A DNA stretch of 61,842 nt from Candidatus Fimimorpha faecalis (GTDB lineage Bacteria; Bacillota; Clostridia; Lachnospirales; Lachnospiraceae). How positions within the stretch are numbered: the first letter of the stretch is position 1; every line of letters begins with the position of its first letter. The notes beneath the pieces are model-generated. The model was not told the DNA's origin. It did no database searches and worked only from the letters and a program-made list of their open reading frames with translations. Position numbers and translations under genes: made by a program. Of this stretch, positions 46,701 to 54,875 are shown in pieces. The stretch lies in the NCBI GenBank assembly GCA_018712075.1, contig DVHN01000056.1, forward strand, positions 1 to 61,842, read 5' to 3'.

Positions 46701-47836
46701 CTACTTTCAATAAACTCATATGTTGCACGTTCTGTCTGTAAAATTTCTTCTACAGATGGTTGCTCAATAACTGGAATTGCTTTCATACTCGATTCAATTA
46801 TTTCTGCTATCTGTAAATAACTAATTTTATGATCTAAAAACAGGCTAACCGCTTTTTCATTCGCTGCATTGAATACGGTTGGCACTGATCCGCCTTTTTT
46901 TCCTGCCTCATATGCCAATTTCAGTCCCTGAAAAGTTTCCATATCAGGCGCCTCAAATGTAATCTGTTTCATTGCTGTAAAATCCAAACGATCTCCTGCC
47001 AAGAAACGTCTCTGAGGATAATAGAGTGCATACTGAATTGGGAGTTTCATATCTGGAGTTCCAAGCTGTGCGATAATTGCTCCATCCACAAACTGTACCA
47101 TAGAATGGATGACACTTTGCGGCTGTACTACAACTTGAATTTGATCAAAATCCACATCAAACAGCCATTTTGCTTCTATGACTTCCAGTCCTTTATTTAC
47201 CATCGTAGAAGAATCAATTGTAATTTTCTTTCCCATCGACCAATTTGGATGCTTTAATGCATCTTCTACCCGAACATGGACTAATTCTGACTTCTTTTTG
47301 CCACGGAATGGTCCTCCTGATGCAGTCAAAAGTATTTTATCAATCTGCGTTGGATTTTCTCCATTTAAAGACTGGAAAATTGCGGAATGTTCGCTATCCA
47401 CTGGCAAAATTTTTCGATTTTTTTGTTTTGCCAGCGACATAATAATATGTCCCGCTGTCACTAATGTTTCCTTATTTGCAAGTGCAATATCTTTTCCCGC
47501 TTCGATTGCTGCAATCGTTGGACGAATCCCAATCATTCCAACTACCGCTGTCACAACAATTTCTGCCTGTTCCACTGTAGCAGCTTCAATTAATCCCTCC
47601 ATACCTGAGACAATCCGAACCGCACAATCTGCCACATTTAATGCAAGTTCCTTTGCTTTTTCCTCCTCCCAAACAGATACGACAGAAGGATGAAATTCTC
47701 TGATTTGCTGCTCTAATAATTTTATATTGCTCCCCGCAGCGAGAGCACATATATGAATATCTCCATTTGCTCTTACAACATCCAATGTCTGTGTTCCAAT
47801 CGAACCCGTTGAGCCAAGAACTGAGATGTTTTTCAT
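46688..47836 (-). CDS. dxr: 1-deoxy-D-xylulose 5-phosphate reductoisomerase
   Basis: Second MEP-pathway enzyme, NADPH-dependent. 382 residues: NADPH motif ISVLGSTGSIGTQTLDV at the N-terminus, metal/substrate segments PVDSEHSAIFQ and LLTASGGPFRGK, and IDSSTMVNKGLEVIEA near residue 205. Ribosome site GAGGAGG is about 13 bases before the ATG, somewhat far. It sits between cdsA and rseP. Confidence 0.97.
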   Translation of the reverse strand: MKNISVLGSTGSIGTQTLDVVRANGDIHICALAAGSNIKLLEQQIREFHPSVVSVWEEEKAKELALNVADCAVRIVSGMEGLIEAATVEQAEIVVTAVVGMIGIRPTIAAIEAGKDIALANKETLVTAGHIIMSLAKQKNRKILPVDSEHSAIFQSLNGENPTQIDKILLTASGGPFRGKKKSELVHVRVEDALKHPNWSMGKKITIDSSTMVNKGLEVIEAKWLFDVDFDQIQVVVQPQSVIHSMVQFVDGAIIAQLGTPDMKLPIQYALYYPQRRFLAGDRLDFTAMKQITFEAPDMETFQGLKLAYEAGKKGGSVPTVFNAANEKAVSLFLDHKISYLQIAEIIESSMKAIPVIEQPSVEEILQTERATYEFIESRWMA

Positions 47837-47863
47837 GGATATCTGAATACCTCCTCATGTAAT

Positions 47864-48676
47864 TTAATTCATATGTTCTACCATCCAACTTGCTAAATAA
47901 AAGATAATTGGAGCGGTAAATAAAATACTGTCAAATCGGTCTAACACTCCCCCATGACCTGGGATCAACTTTCCATAATCTTTAATATTATGATTTCTCT
48001 TAATCGCAGAAGCTGCCAAATCTCCAATTTGGGAAATTGCACCGCTCACTGCACAAATAATTGCACATTGAATAATTGCATGATTTAATGCAATCATATG
48101 ACTTTGGAAAATTGCACCGTAAATTGCTCCTAGAAGAGCTGCTCCAACGATTCCTCCAATTCCACCTTCAATGGATTTTTTTGGACTTAGCTTTGGCGCC
48201 ATTTGATGTTCCCCAATCAGCATTCCAACACAGTATGCAAACGTATCACATCCCCAAGAACTAATGAAAATAAGCCATACCACATACGCTCCATCTTGCA
48301 TTGTTCTAGCCTGATATAAATAAGACATTAACACTGCCACATAAAATAATCCAAAAAATGCACAAAGTACTTGTTCCGTTACAATTTCAGGAAATGAAAA
48401 TACATAGATAGCCATCATAGCTAAGAACGCTATTACCAATAATAGTACAATATATTCTGTTTTCCCTATATAAATAAGACAATAATAAATCATGGCTGCT
48501 ATATACCCAACAATCCCAAGCGTTGACTGCTCAATTTTAAAAATACGATATAGTTCATACATTCCTATTATTGAAATAAGCAGCAATGTAACTGCCAAAA
48601 CTGGTCCCCCTGCAATTACTGTAATCAACGATAAAAGAACCAATATCACTCCACTAATTAATCTTGTTATAAACAT
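47864..48676 (-). CDS. cdsA: Phosphatidate cytidylyltransferase
   Basis: Makes CDP-diacylglycerol, the branch point of phospholipid synthesis. About 270 residues with eight hydrophobic helices. Family signature near the C-terminus: KRNHNIKDYGKLIPGHGGVLDRFDS. The start MFITRLISG at 48676 has AGGAGG ten bases upstream; the longer frame to 48742 overlaps uppS. Co-transcribed with uppS. Confidence 0.95.
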   Translation of the reverse strand: MFITRLISGVILVLLSLITVIAGGPVLAVTLLLISIIGMYELYRIFKIEQSTLGIVGYIAAMIYYCLIYIGKTEYIVLLLVIAFLAMMAIYVFSFPEIVTEQVLCAFFGLFYVAVLMSYLYQARTMQDGAYVVWLIFISSWGCDTFAYCVGMLIGEHQMAPKLSPKKSIEGGIGGIVGAALLGAIYGAIFQSHMIALNHAIIQCAIICAVSGAISQIGDLAASAIKRNHNIKDYGKLIPGHGGVLDRFDSILFTAPIIFYLASWMVEHMN

Positions 48677-48689
48677 ACAACAAATCCTC

Positions 48690-49406
48690 CTAATTACTCG
48701 TTCTTCCTCCAAACCGTCTATCTCTTTTGTTATAGCTTTCAATTGCTTTTATTAATTCTTGCTTATTAAAATCTGGCCAATAAATATCGGTAATATAGAT
48801 TTCCGTATAAGCACATTGCCATAATAAATAGTTGGATAAACGAAATTCTCCACTCGTTCGAATCAATAAATCTGGATCTGGAATCTGTGCAGTATCCAAG
48901 TAATTGCTGATCGTTGACTCTGTAATGTCTTCTGGATTTAACGTTCCATTTTTTACATCTTTGGTCATCTTCTTTACTGCTCTGCAAATTTCATCACGAC
49001 TTCCATAATTTACTGCAATCACAAACGTAAGTCCCGTATTATCTTTCGTTTCGTTTTCCAAACGATTGATTCCTTCAATAATATCCGCAGCAAAACGATT
49101 TCTTTCTCCAATCATTTTTACTCTTACATTATTTGCTTTTGCAATCTTTAACAGCCGCTTCATATAATAGCGAAAAAGCTGCATCAATGCCCCAACTTCT
49201 TCTTCGGAACGTTTCCAATTTTCTGTAGAAAATCCATATACAGTTAAATATTTAATTCCAAGCCTTGCTGCATCTTCTACTGTACGCTCCACTGTTTTAC
49301 ATCCTTCTGCATGACCCATTTTTCTAGGCAGATTATGCGCTTTTGCCCAACGTCCATTTCCATCTAAAATAATTGCCACATGTTCTGGAATTTTTAATTG
49401 TTCCAT
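48690..49406 (-). CDS. uppS: Undecaprenyl diphosphate synthase
   Basis: Makes the C55 lipid carrier for peptidoglycan from IPP and FPP. 238 residues from MEQLKIPEH at 49406, with GAGAGG eight bases upstream; the longer frame to 49463 lacks a site. Catalytic Asp in AIILDGNGRWAKAHNLPRK, and later TVYGFSTENWKR and DLLIRTSGEFRLSNYLLWQ. First gene of uppS-cdsA-dxr-rseP-ispG-polC. Confidence 0.97.
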   Translation of the reverse strand: MEQLKIPEHVAIILDGNGRWAKAHNLPRKMGHAEGCKTVERTVEDAARLGIKYLTVYGFSTENWKRSEEEVGALMQLFRYYMKRLLKIAKANNVRVKMIGERNRFAADIIEGINRLENETKDNTGLTFVIAVNYGSRDEICRAVKKMTKDVKNGTLNPEDITESTISNYLDTAQIPDPDLLIRTSGEFRLSNYLLWQCAYTEIYITDIYWPDFNKQELIKAIESYNKRDRRFGGRTSN

Positions 49407-49487
49407 ATTAGTACCTCTCATTAATAACATTTTAGCCCACTGATTGCGAAATAGAACCCACACTCAATGATTTTTCTCCTACTCGAT

Positions 49488-49502
49488 TACTGCAATGCAG
49501 TA
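49488..49502. promoter_or_regulatory. Perfect 15-base palindrome upstream of uppS
   Basis: TACTGCA-A-TGCAGTA in the gap between frr and uppS, about 80 bases before the uppS start. A weak -10 TAAAAT (49434-49429) lies between it and the gene. Possible operator; no factor known. Confidence 0.35.
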
Positions 49503-49551
49503 CCATTTGCCCAACAAACAAAACACTACGACCGCTTGCCAGACTTATCAT

Positions 49552-49580
49552 ACAAAAGGGGCAGGCTTCCACCTACCCCC
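49552..49580 (-). terminator. Intrinsic terminator after frr
   Basis: GGGGTAGG/CCTGCCCC stem (one mismatch) with loop TGGAAG followed by TTTTGTAT on the minus strand. It separates pyrH-frr from uppS. Confidence 0.8.
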
Positions 49581-49613
49581 ATAATGATGCATTATTTATT
49601 TTCATCCGTATAA

Positions 49614-50168
49614 TTAAACGGTTAAAATTTCCTTGGATTTTGCTTCAACTGCTTTGTCAATCTCTGTGATATATTTATCCGTAAGTTTTTGAACTTTTGT
49701 TTCCGCTTCTTTTAAATCATCTTCTGTAATCTCGTTTGCTTTGTTTTGCTTCTTAAATGCTTCATTTGCATCACGACGAATATTACGAATTGCAACCTTT
49801 GATCCTTCACCTTTCTTTTTAATATCTTTTACAAGAGCCTTTCTGCGTTCTTCTGTCAGTTCTGGAAAAACTAGACGAATTACTTTTCCATCATTGGTAG
49901 GAGTAATTCCAAGATCAGATGCTAAAATTGCTTTTTCAATTGCTTTAATTAAAGATTTTTCCCATGGCTGAATCTGAATCATACGAGGCTCTGGAACAGA
50001 AATATTTCCAACTTGCTGCATGGAAGTAGGCACTCCATAATAATCTACCATAATTTTATTTAAAACATTTGGGTTTGCACGCCCAGCACGAATTGTAGCA
50101 AATTCTTCATCCAGTGCATGACAAGTTTTTTTCATTTTTTCTTCATAAACTGCTATTTTTTCTTTCAT
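49614..50168 (-). CDS. frr: Ribosome recycling factor
   Basis: Dissociates post-termination ribosomes together with EF-G. 184 residues from MKEKIAVYEE at 50168, with TGGAGAGAG upstream. Conserved: TIRAGRANPNVLNKIMVDYYG, IQPWEKSLIKAIEKAI and PELTEERRKALVKDIKK. It follows pyrH, the classic pairing. Confidence 0.97.
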   Translation of the reverse strand: MKEKIAVYEEKMKKTCHALDEEFATIRAGRANPNVLNKIMVDYYGVPTSMQQVGNISVPEPRMIQIQPWEKSLIKAIEKAILASDLGITPTNDGKVIRLVFPELTEERRKALVKDIKKKGEGSKVAIRNIRRDANEAFKKQNKANEITEDDLKEAETKVQKLTDKYITEIDKAVEAKSKEILTV

Positions 50169-50194
50169 ATTTCTAACTCTCTCCAATCTATTAT

Positions 50195-50899
50195 TTATGC
50201 GGTTACAATAGTACCCGTAATTACACCATTCATTGCATTTGTAATACTATTCTCTTCGTTTAGCCCAAATACTGCAAGCGGCATATGATTTTCCAAACAC
50301 ATAATGGATGCTGTCAAATCAATTACAGCCAGACGATTATCCACAACCTGCTGAATAGAAATCTCATCATATTTCTTTGCTTCTGGGTTCTTTGCCGGAT
50401 CGCTGTCATATACGCCATCGATTGCCTTCGCAAGCAAAATAATATCTGCTTCCATTTCAATTGCACGCAATACAATTCCTGTATCGGTTGAAAAATATGG
50501 ATGTCCAGTTCCTCCAGCGAAAAAGACTACTTTTGCTGCCTGAAATGCCGCATTTGCCTCATCTTTGGAGAACAGTTTTGTCATCGATCCACAAACAAAT
50601 GGTGTAAAAATCTCGGTCTGCATACCTACAGAACGGAAAATTTCTGAAACGTAGATACAATTCATAATCGTAGCCAGCATACCAATTTGATCTGCCTTTG
50701 GACGATCAATTGCATCACTTGAGCGTCCTCTCCAGAAATTTCCTCCTCCAATGACAATTCCAACTTCTACTCCCTGGTCTACAGATAATTTTACCTGGCG
50801 TGCCACTTCTTTTACTGTAGCTTCATCAAATCCTGTCTTTTTTTCACCAGCCAAAGCTTCTCCACTTAATTTTAATAAAACTCTTCGTTTCTTTTCCAT
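50195..50899 (-). CDS. pyrH: UMP kinase
   Basis: Phosphorylates UMP to UDP; bacterial-type, amino-acid kinase fold, hexameric. 234 residues. Markers: VLLKLSGEALAGEK at the N-terminus, IVIGGGNFWRGR near residue 50 and FFAGGTGHPYFSTDTG near 130. Start follows GAGGG. Has an own promoter and leader of about 105 bases. Confidence 0.97.
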   Translation of the reverse strand: MEKKRRVLLKLSGEALAGEKKTGFDEATVKEVARQVKLSVDQGVEVGIVIGGGNFWRGRSSDAIDRPKADQIGMLATIMNCIYVSEIFRSVGMQTEIFTPFVCGSMTKLFSKDEANAAFQAAKVVFFAGGTGHPYFSTDTGIVLRAIEMEADIILLAKAIDGVYDSDPAKNPEAKKYDEISIQQVVDNRLAVIDLTASIMCLENHMPLAVFGLNEENSITNAMNGVITGTIVTA

Positions 50900-51012
50900 A
50901 AGTATTCCCTCATTTAATCATTATCTAAATCAACTATTTAATCTTCTTTGAAATAGACATAAGACATTTTTATTTGTATCATTTATGGACTAAATAGTTA
51001 TATCTGCATTTA

Positions 51013-51040
51013 AGTATATCATAAATAGGGAAAAAATCAA
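51013..51040 (-). promoter_or_regulatory. Promoter of pyrH-frr
   Basis: -35 TTGATT (51040-51035), 16-base spacer, extended -10 TGATATACT (hexamer at 51018-51013). The leader contains 9-base inverted arms AACTATTTA (50932-50940) and TAAATAGTT (50991-50999). Confidence 0.75.
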
Positions 51041-51113
51041 CCAGAAATATAGAAACGAATCATCCAAAATTACCATTGAATTGTGCAGCAGGATAACAGA
51101 ATCAAAAAATTAG

Positions 51114-51142
51114 TTGACGAGGTTTCAGAACTATAGTACACT
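51114..51142 (+). promoter_or_regulatory. Promoter of the CmpB-like gene
   Basis: -35 TTGACG (51114-51119), 17-base spacer, weak -10 TACACT (51137-51142), about 37 bases before the TTG start. Confidence 0.5.
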
Positions 51143-51178
51143 TTTCAAAAATAATATAAAATAATATGGAGGTTTATT

Positions 51179-52159
51179 TTGGATACTTTTTTTACATGGC
51201 TACTGTATTTTTATATATACTGCTTTATCGGATGGCTTTGGGAATCTTGCTTTGTTTCTGTTCGCACTCACCACTGGGTCAATCGAGGATTTCTTCGAGG
51301 TCCTTACCTCCCTATTTATGGAACAGGTGCCCTCGTTATGTTAGTTGCAGCAATGCCTTTTTCCAATAATATTTTCTTAACTTTTCTTGCAGGTTTCGTT
51401 GGCGCCACTCTGCTGGAATATATAACTGGTGTGTGCATGGAAAGCCTATTTAAAGTTCGATACTGGGATTATAGTAATCAGCCATTTAATTTTCAAGGAC
51501 AGATTTGTCTATCTTCTTCGCTTTGTTGGGGAGTTTTTACTGTTATTTTAACTCGATATGGCCATAAACCAGTTCAATATTTTGTATCGTTACTTCCCAA
51601 CTTTGTACTAATAGTTACAGATATCGTTATTTCCATTATTTTTATTACAGATTCAATTCGTTCGTTCCAAGAAGCCATGGATCTGCGTCATTTATTAGAA
51701 GATATGACAAAGGCCAAGGAACAATTAGAACATCTACGCAGTCGTTTGGATACTGTTCTAGATGAAACAAGCGATCGAATTGGAGAACGAATTGATGAGT
51801 TTAAAGAAACTGGCGATCGAATTGGGGAACGAATTGATGAACTAAAAGAATCCACAATTAATCGCTCTTCTGAATTACGTACGATTATCACAAATAACTT
51901 AAAACGACTAAATGATTATATTAGTGATCTAACCGAAGAACAGCGGAAAGAATTGGAACAAAATAAGCAAACTTTTGAAAAATACAAACAATTATATCTT
52001 CAGCGCAAAAAACGGATCACAATATTTAAGAAAAAGCTTCTACGTGGAAATCCACATGCAACATCCAAGCATTATAATACAGAGTTAAATGAATTGAAAC
52101 AGTATCTTGAATTACAAAGTCAAAAAAAGAAGAAGCAAAAACCAAAAAAGAAACATTAA
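51179..52159 (+). CDS. CmpB/DUF-type putative ABC transporter membrane protein with coiled-coil tail
   Basis: 326 residues. The N-terminal half is a four-to-five-helix membrane domain of the putative type IV ABC-transporter family (CmpB-like): YCFIGWLWESCFVSVRTHHW, RGPYLPIYGTGAL and LEYITGVCMESLFK. The second half is a long charged coiled coil with a duplicated 14-residue unit DRIGERIDE(F/L)KE, ending in a Lys-rich tail. No ATPase subunit lies nearby, so a transport role is doubtful. Starts at a TTG (51179) with GGAGG six bases upstream. Confidence 0.75.
   Translation: MDTFFTWLLYFYIYCFIGWLWESCFVSVRTHHWVNRGFLRGPYLPIYGTGALVMLVAAMPFSNNIFLTFLAGFVGATLLEYITGVCMESLFKVRYWDYSNQPFNFQGQICLSSSLCWGVFTVILTRYGHKPVQYFVSLLPNFVLIVTDIVISIIFITDSIRSFQEAMDLRHLLEDMTKAKEQLEHLRSRLDTVLDETSDRIGERIDEFKETGDRIGERIDELKESTINRSSELRTIITNNLKRLNDYISDLTEEQRKELEQNKQTFEKYKQLYLQRKKRITIFKKKLLRGNPHATSKHYNTELNELKQYLELQSQKKKKQKPKKKH
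51771..51854 (+). repeat. Two tandem 42-base units in the coiled coil
   Basis: Units starting GCGATCGAATTGG at 51771 and 51813 are nearly identical and encode DRIGERIDEFKETG and DRIGERIDELKEST. Confidence 0.85.
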
Positions 52160-52204
52160 AAAGTCTAATATTAGTTTTTATTTTTCTTTCTCCAGTCTTA
52201 GCGC

Positions 52205-52243
52205 AGGATTCGGATCGGTACCTATAATACTTTTCCGAATCCT
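52205..52243. terminator. Stem-loop between convergent genes
   Basis: Perfect arms AGGATTCGGA (52205-52214) / TCCGAATCCT (52234-52243) between the plus-strand CmpB-like gene and the minus-strand HD gene. No strong T-run follows on either strand, so the terminator call is tentative. Confidence 0.5.
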
Positions 52244-52327
52244 TGTGCATCTTCACGGAGTGTTTATCAAGAAATAGAAGTTTTAGGCAAGATCATAGAC
52301 AGTTTTTATAAGTCCTTTTCTAAAATG

Positions 52328-52873
52328 TCATTTTTCACAAACTATTTTTTCAAATATAGACTGATATAGTTTTTTCAACTCCTGATACATCGGCAATTCT
52401 GCCAGCTGAGTTAGTTCTGTTATAATTGCTCCATAATACCACTTTTGAGCTTCACGTCCTCTTCGAAACCGTTCCCAAAGTCTCTCCCCCACTGCCTGAT
52501 AGTCTGCTGCAATACTTCTCATATTGGAAAGCTTATCCGCACAAAGCAGCAACTTTTGTTCATAATTTAAAGACTGGATTTTATTTACAGTGACTGACTT
52601 TCTTTCTTCCCAAGTTTTTTCTTTATCTTCTGAGCGACTCAAAACGAGATCTGCCACTTCTGCACCAAATTCTTTTCGTAACTGTTCGTAAGTTACATCG
52701 GTATCTTCCAATGTATCGTGCAAAAGTCCTGCACAAATCAGTGTTTCACTTGCCCCAGCTTGAGATAAAATAAGTGCTGTTTCAAATGGATGTACAATGT
52801 ACAAAAGATCCGAACCTTTTCTTTTCTGCTGCCCATGCGCACGTATTGCAAATTCTATTCCCTTATGTATCAT
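52328..52873 (-). CDS. HD-domain (p)ppGpp-hydrolase-like protein
   Basis: Single HD-domain protein of about 181 residues, like small alarmone hydrolases (MESH1/SpoT hydrolase type). HD residues: LYIVHPFETA, ICAGLLHDTLEDT (His-Asp and Glu-Asp), and later LLCADKLSNMRS. No synthetase domain. Substrate (ppGpp or another phosphate ester) is inferred. The start MIHKGIEF at 52873 follows GGGAGG; it overlaps the end of ftsW by 11 bases, so it may be translated with it. Confidence 0.75.
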   Translation of the reverse strand: MIHKGIEFAIRAHGQQKRKGSDLLYIVHPFETALILSQAGASETLICAGLLHDTLEDTDVTYEQLRKEFGAEVADLVLSRSEDKEKTWEERKSVTVNKIQSLNYEQKLLLCADKLSNMRSIAADYQAVGERLWERFRRGREAQKWYYGAIITELTQLAELPMYQELKKLYQSIFEKIVCEK

Positions 52874-54113
52874 AACTACCTCCCAATTCGTTTTCCCATT
52901 GCCGTTCAATCTTTCTGCGTGCTCTGCGTTTTATTTCCTGATCTCTGGAATATTTGTCCACGCTAAACACTAATCCAAATTCAGCCAAAAGGAAACAAAT
53001 GGATGCTCCTCCATAACTAATAAACGGTAGCGTTACTCCTGTCGTAGGTATTACACTTGTCACAACTGCTACATTTAAAACAACTTGAATTGCAATTTGG
53101 CAAAATACACCTGTTACAATTAGTCTTCCATATAAGTCCATTGCACTTTGCGCAATATGATACAAACGATACAACAAGTATATAAATAAGAAGAATAATA
53201 ATAAAACTCCAAATGCACCTAGTTCTTCTGCAATAATCGCTAAAATAAAATCATTATGGGGTTCTGGCATCTTAAATTTTATAAGACTTTGTCCTAATCC
53301 TCTTCCCCAAAAACCGCCTGAGCCGATTGCATAAAACGCCTGCGATGCCTGTAATGCTACTCCGCTTGCATAGGCTGGATCAGTTGGATGCAGCCATGCT
53401 AAAATACGGGTTACACGAAATCCTCCCGAGCTTCCATCCATGAATAATTCAATCCCAATAACCGCCACAACTATAACTGCAAGCAAAATCCCAGCTGCCA
53501 TTGCAAAGTATTTCATATTTGGATGAGAAAGAAAAATTAACAAAATCGAAATTCCCATAATAATAATGGCAGTACTCATATTATCAGAAATAACAAAGAT
53601 CATCCCACTAATAAGGAGGGAACAAAATCCTACTCTTAAAATATTTGGCAAATGCCGAACTGGATATTTCTTTATAAATGCAGCTAAAAACAAAATCATA
53701 AGCAGCTTTACAGGTTCTGCAACTTGAAAATTAATCGGACCAATCTGTAACCAACGGGTAGCTTCATGCGACTCTGATCCAAGCGGCGTTTTTAATAGCA
53801 AAATTAGTAGAAATGAGATTGGAAACCCCAAAAACGATAACTTTTCCCATACATGATAATCAATCATAGAAATCAACAACATTCCAACAATTCCGATCAC
53901 CGCAGCTCTGGCTTGCTGAACTGCAAAGCTATATCCAGCAATCCCGTATACTTGACTTGCATTATAATAGCTCGCACTATATATCATAATAATACCAAAC
54001 ACAATTAAAAAGATAAGAGCAAACAACAAATTATAATCCATCGGAACTTTATGAATCCATGGTATTCTAACAATTCTCTTTTTCTTTTTTTTTGTTCTTC
54101 TTCTCTGTTTCAA
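52863..54113 (-). CDS. FtsW/RodA/SpoVE-family peptidoglycan polymerase
   Basis: SEDS-family glycosyltransferase that polymerises lipid II, working with a class B PBP. 416 residues: basic N-terminal tail (KQRRRTKKKKKR), about ten membrane helices, and the conserved AEPVKLLMILFLAAF and SDNMSTAIIIM segments, plus PHNDFILAIIAEELGAFG and the C-terminal TGVTLPFISYGGAS. FtsW (septum), RodA or SpoVE (spore cortex) cannot be separated by sequence here. TTG start at 54113 with AGAGG about 8 bases before. Confidence 0.88.
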   Translation of the reverse strand: MKQRRRTKKKKKRIVRIPWIHKVPMDYNLLFALIFLIVFGIIMIYSASYYNASQVYGIAGYSFAVQQARAAVIGIVGMLLISMIDYHVWEKLSFLGFPISFLLILLLKTPLGSESHEATRWLQIGPINFQVAEPVKLLMILFLAAFIKKYPVRHLPNILRVGFCSLLISGMIFVISDNMSTAIIIMGISILLIFLSHPNMKYFAMAAGILLAVIVVAVIGIELFMDGSSGGFRVTRILAWLHPTDPAYASGVALQASQAFYAIGSGGFWGRGLGQSLIKFKMPEPHNDFILAIIAEELGAFGVLLLFFLFIYLLYRLYHIAQSAMDLYGRLIVTGVFCQIAIQVVLNVAVVTSVIPTTGVTLPFISYGGASICFLLAEFGLVFSVDKYSRDQEIKRRARRKIERQWENELGGSYDT

Positions 54114-54142
54114 ATCATCATCCTCTTCTTATATATGAATTT

Positions 54143-54163
54143 CCCCGCTTCTCTAAAGCGGGG
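54143..54163. terminator. Short GC-rich hairpin between the membrane-protein gene and ftsW
   Basis: CCCCGCTT / AAGCGGGG stem with a loop of five bases. The plus side is followed by ATTTT, the minus side by AAATTC, so minus-strand termination is weak. Confidence 0.45.
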
Positions 54164-54198
54164 ATTTTAAAATTATTTATAAAAGTAAAACTGTATGG

Positions 54199-54771
54199 TT
54201 AGTTCTTTCTTTTTTCGAGTGATGTCTGAAATGTCATTCCCATAATCCCCAATAAAATTCCTACAACAAATATTACAATTGTATAATTAAATTGAAGTTT
54301 TTGACACACTTCCAGTACTGTAATAATTCCTCCACTCATTGCTGTTACAAAAATACATACTGGCTTAATAAACAAAACTGCCAATACGCCTGCCAATATA
54401 CCTGCTGCAATTACAATTATGTAAATCCACCATGTATCGTAACTGGATAACAGCGAAAATACGGTTAATGTAGTACATACTCCGCATACAAGAAAGATAC
54501 CCATTTCATATAATCGAAACGCAGCAAAAGCAATGAGCAACCCTACAATAATCGCCGCTGGAAATGTAATCCAGTTATTATTGGTAAAATAATTTACCAT
54601 AAATGCGGTAATAAAAAATCCAATTGAGAAACCAATTACAGTAATCCCAACCCTCATAAGCTTATAGCCAAAAAAACAGATAAGCAAACCAATCACAATA
54701 ATTGCAATTGCAACTCCTAATAATTGGCTCTGTGGTAATTCGTCCATAAATCTTTGAATAATATTTGACAT
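54199..54771 (-). CDS. TMEM198-like (DUF4203) membrane protein
   Basis: About 190 residues and six to seven hydrophobic helices, with little soluble sequence and a short basic tail (EKRKN). It resembles the DUF4203/TMEM198 layout of repeated Gly-rich helices. Function unknown. The start at 54771 (MSNIIQ) has GGAGG five bases upstream; a frame to 54783 would include that site in the coding region. Confidence 0.6.
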   Translation of the reverse strand: MSNIIQRFMDELPQSQLLGVAIAIIVIGLLICFFGYKLMRVGITVIGFSIGFFITAFMVNYFTNNNWITFPAAIIVGLLIAFAAFRLYEMGIFLVCGVCTTLTVFSLLSSYDTWWIYIIVIAAGILAGVLAVLFIKPVCIFVTAMSGGIITVLEVCQKLQFNYTIVIFVVGILLGIMGMTFQTSLEKRKN

Positions 54772-54875
54772 GAAATCCTCCATTTTTTTACAAAATTAAC
54801 CTATTACCTGGTTATTATATCACAATTATTCACAAAAGGCTACCTGCAAATCTGTTTTTCTTATATTTTTCATTT

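Noticed and set aside
47178-47693. 171-residue plus-strand frame opposite dxr
   Set aside because: Entirely inside the conserved dxr gene on the other strand, with no ribosome site or family motif.
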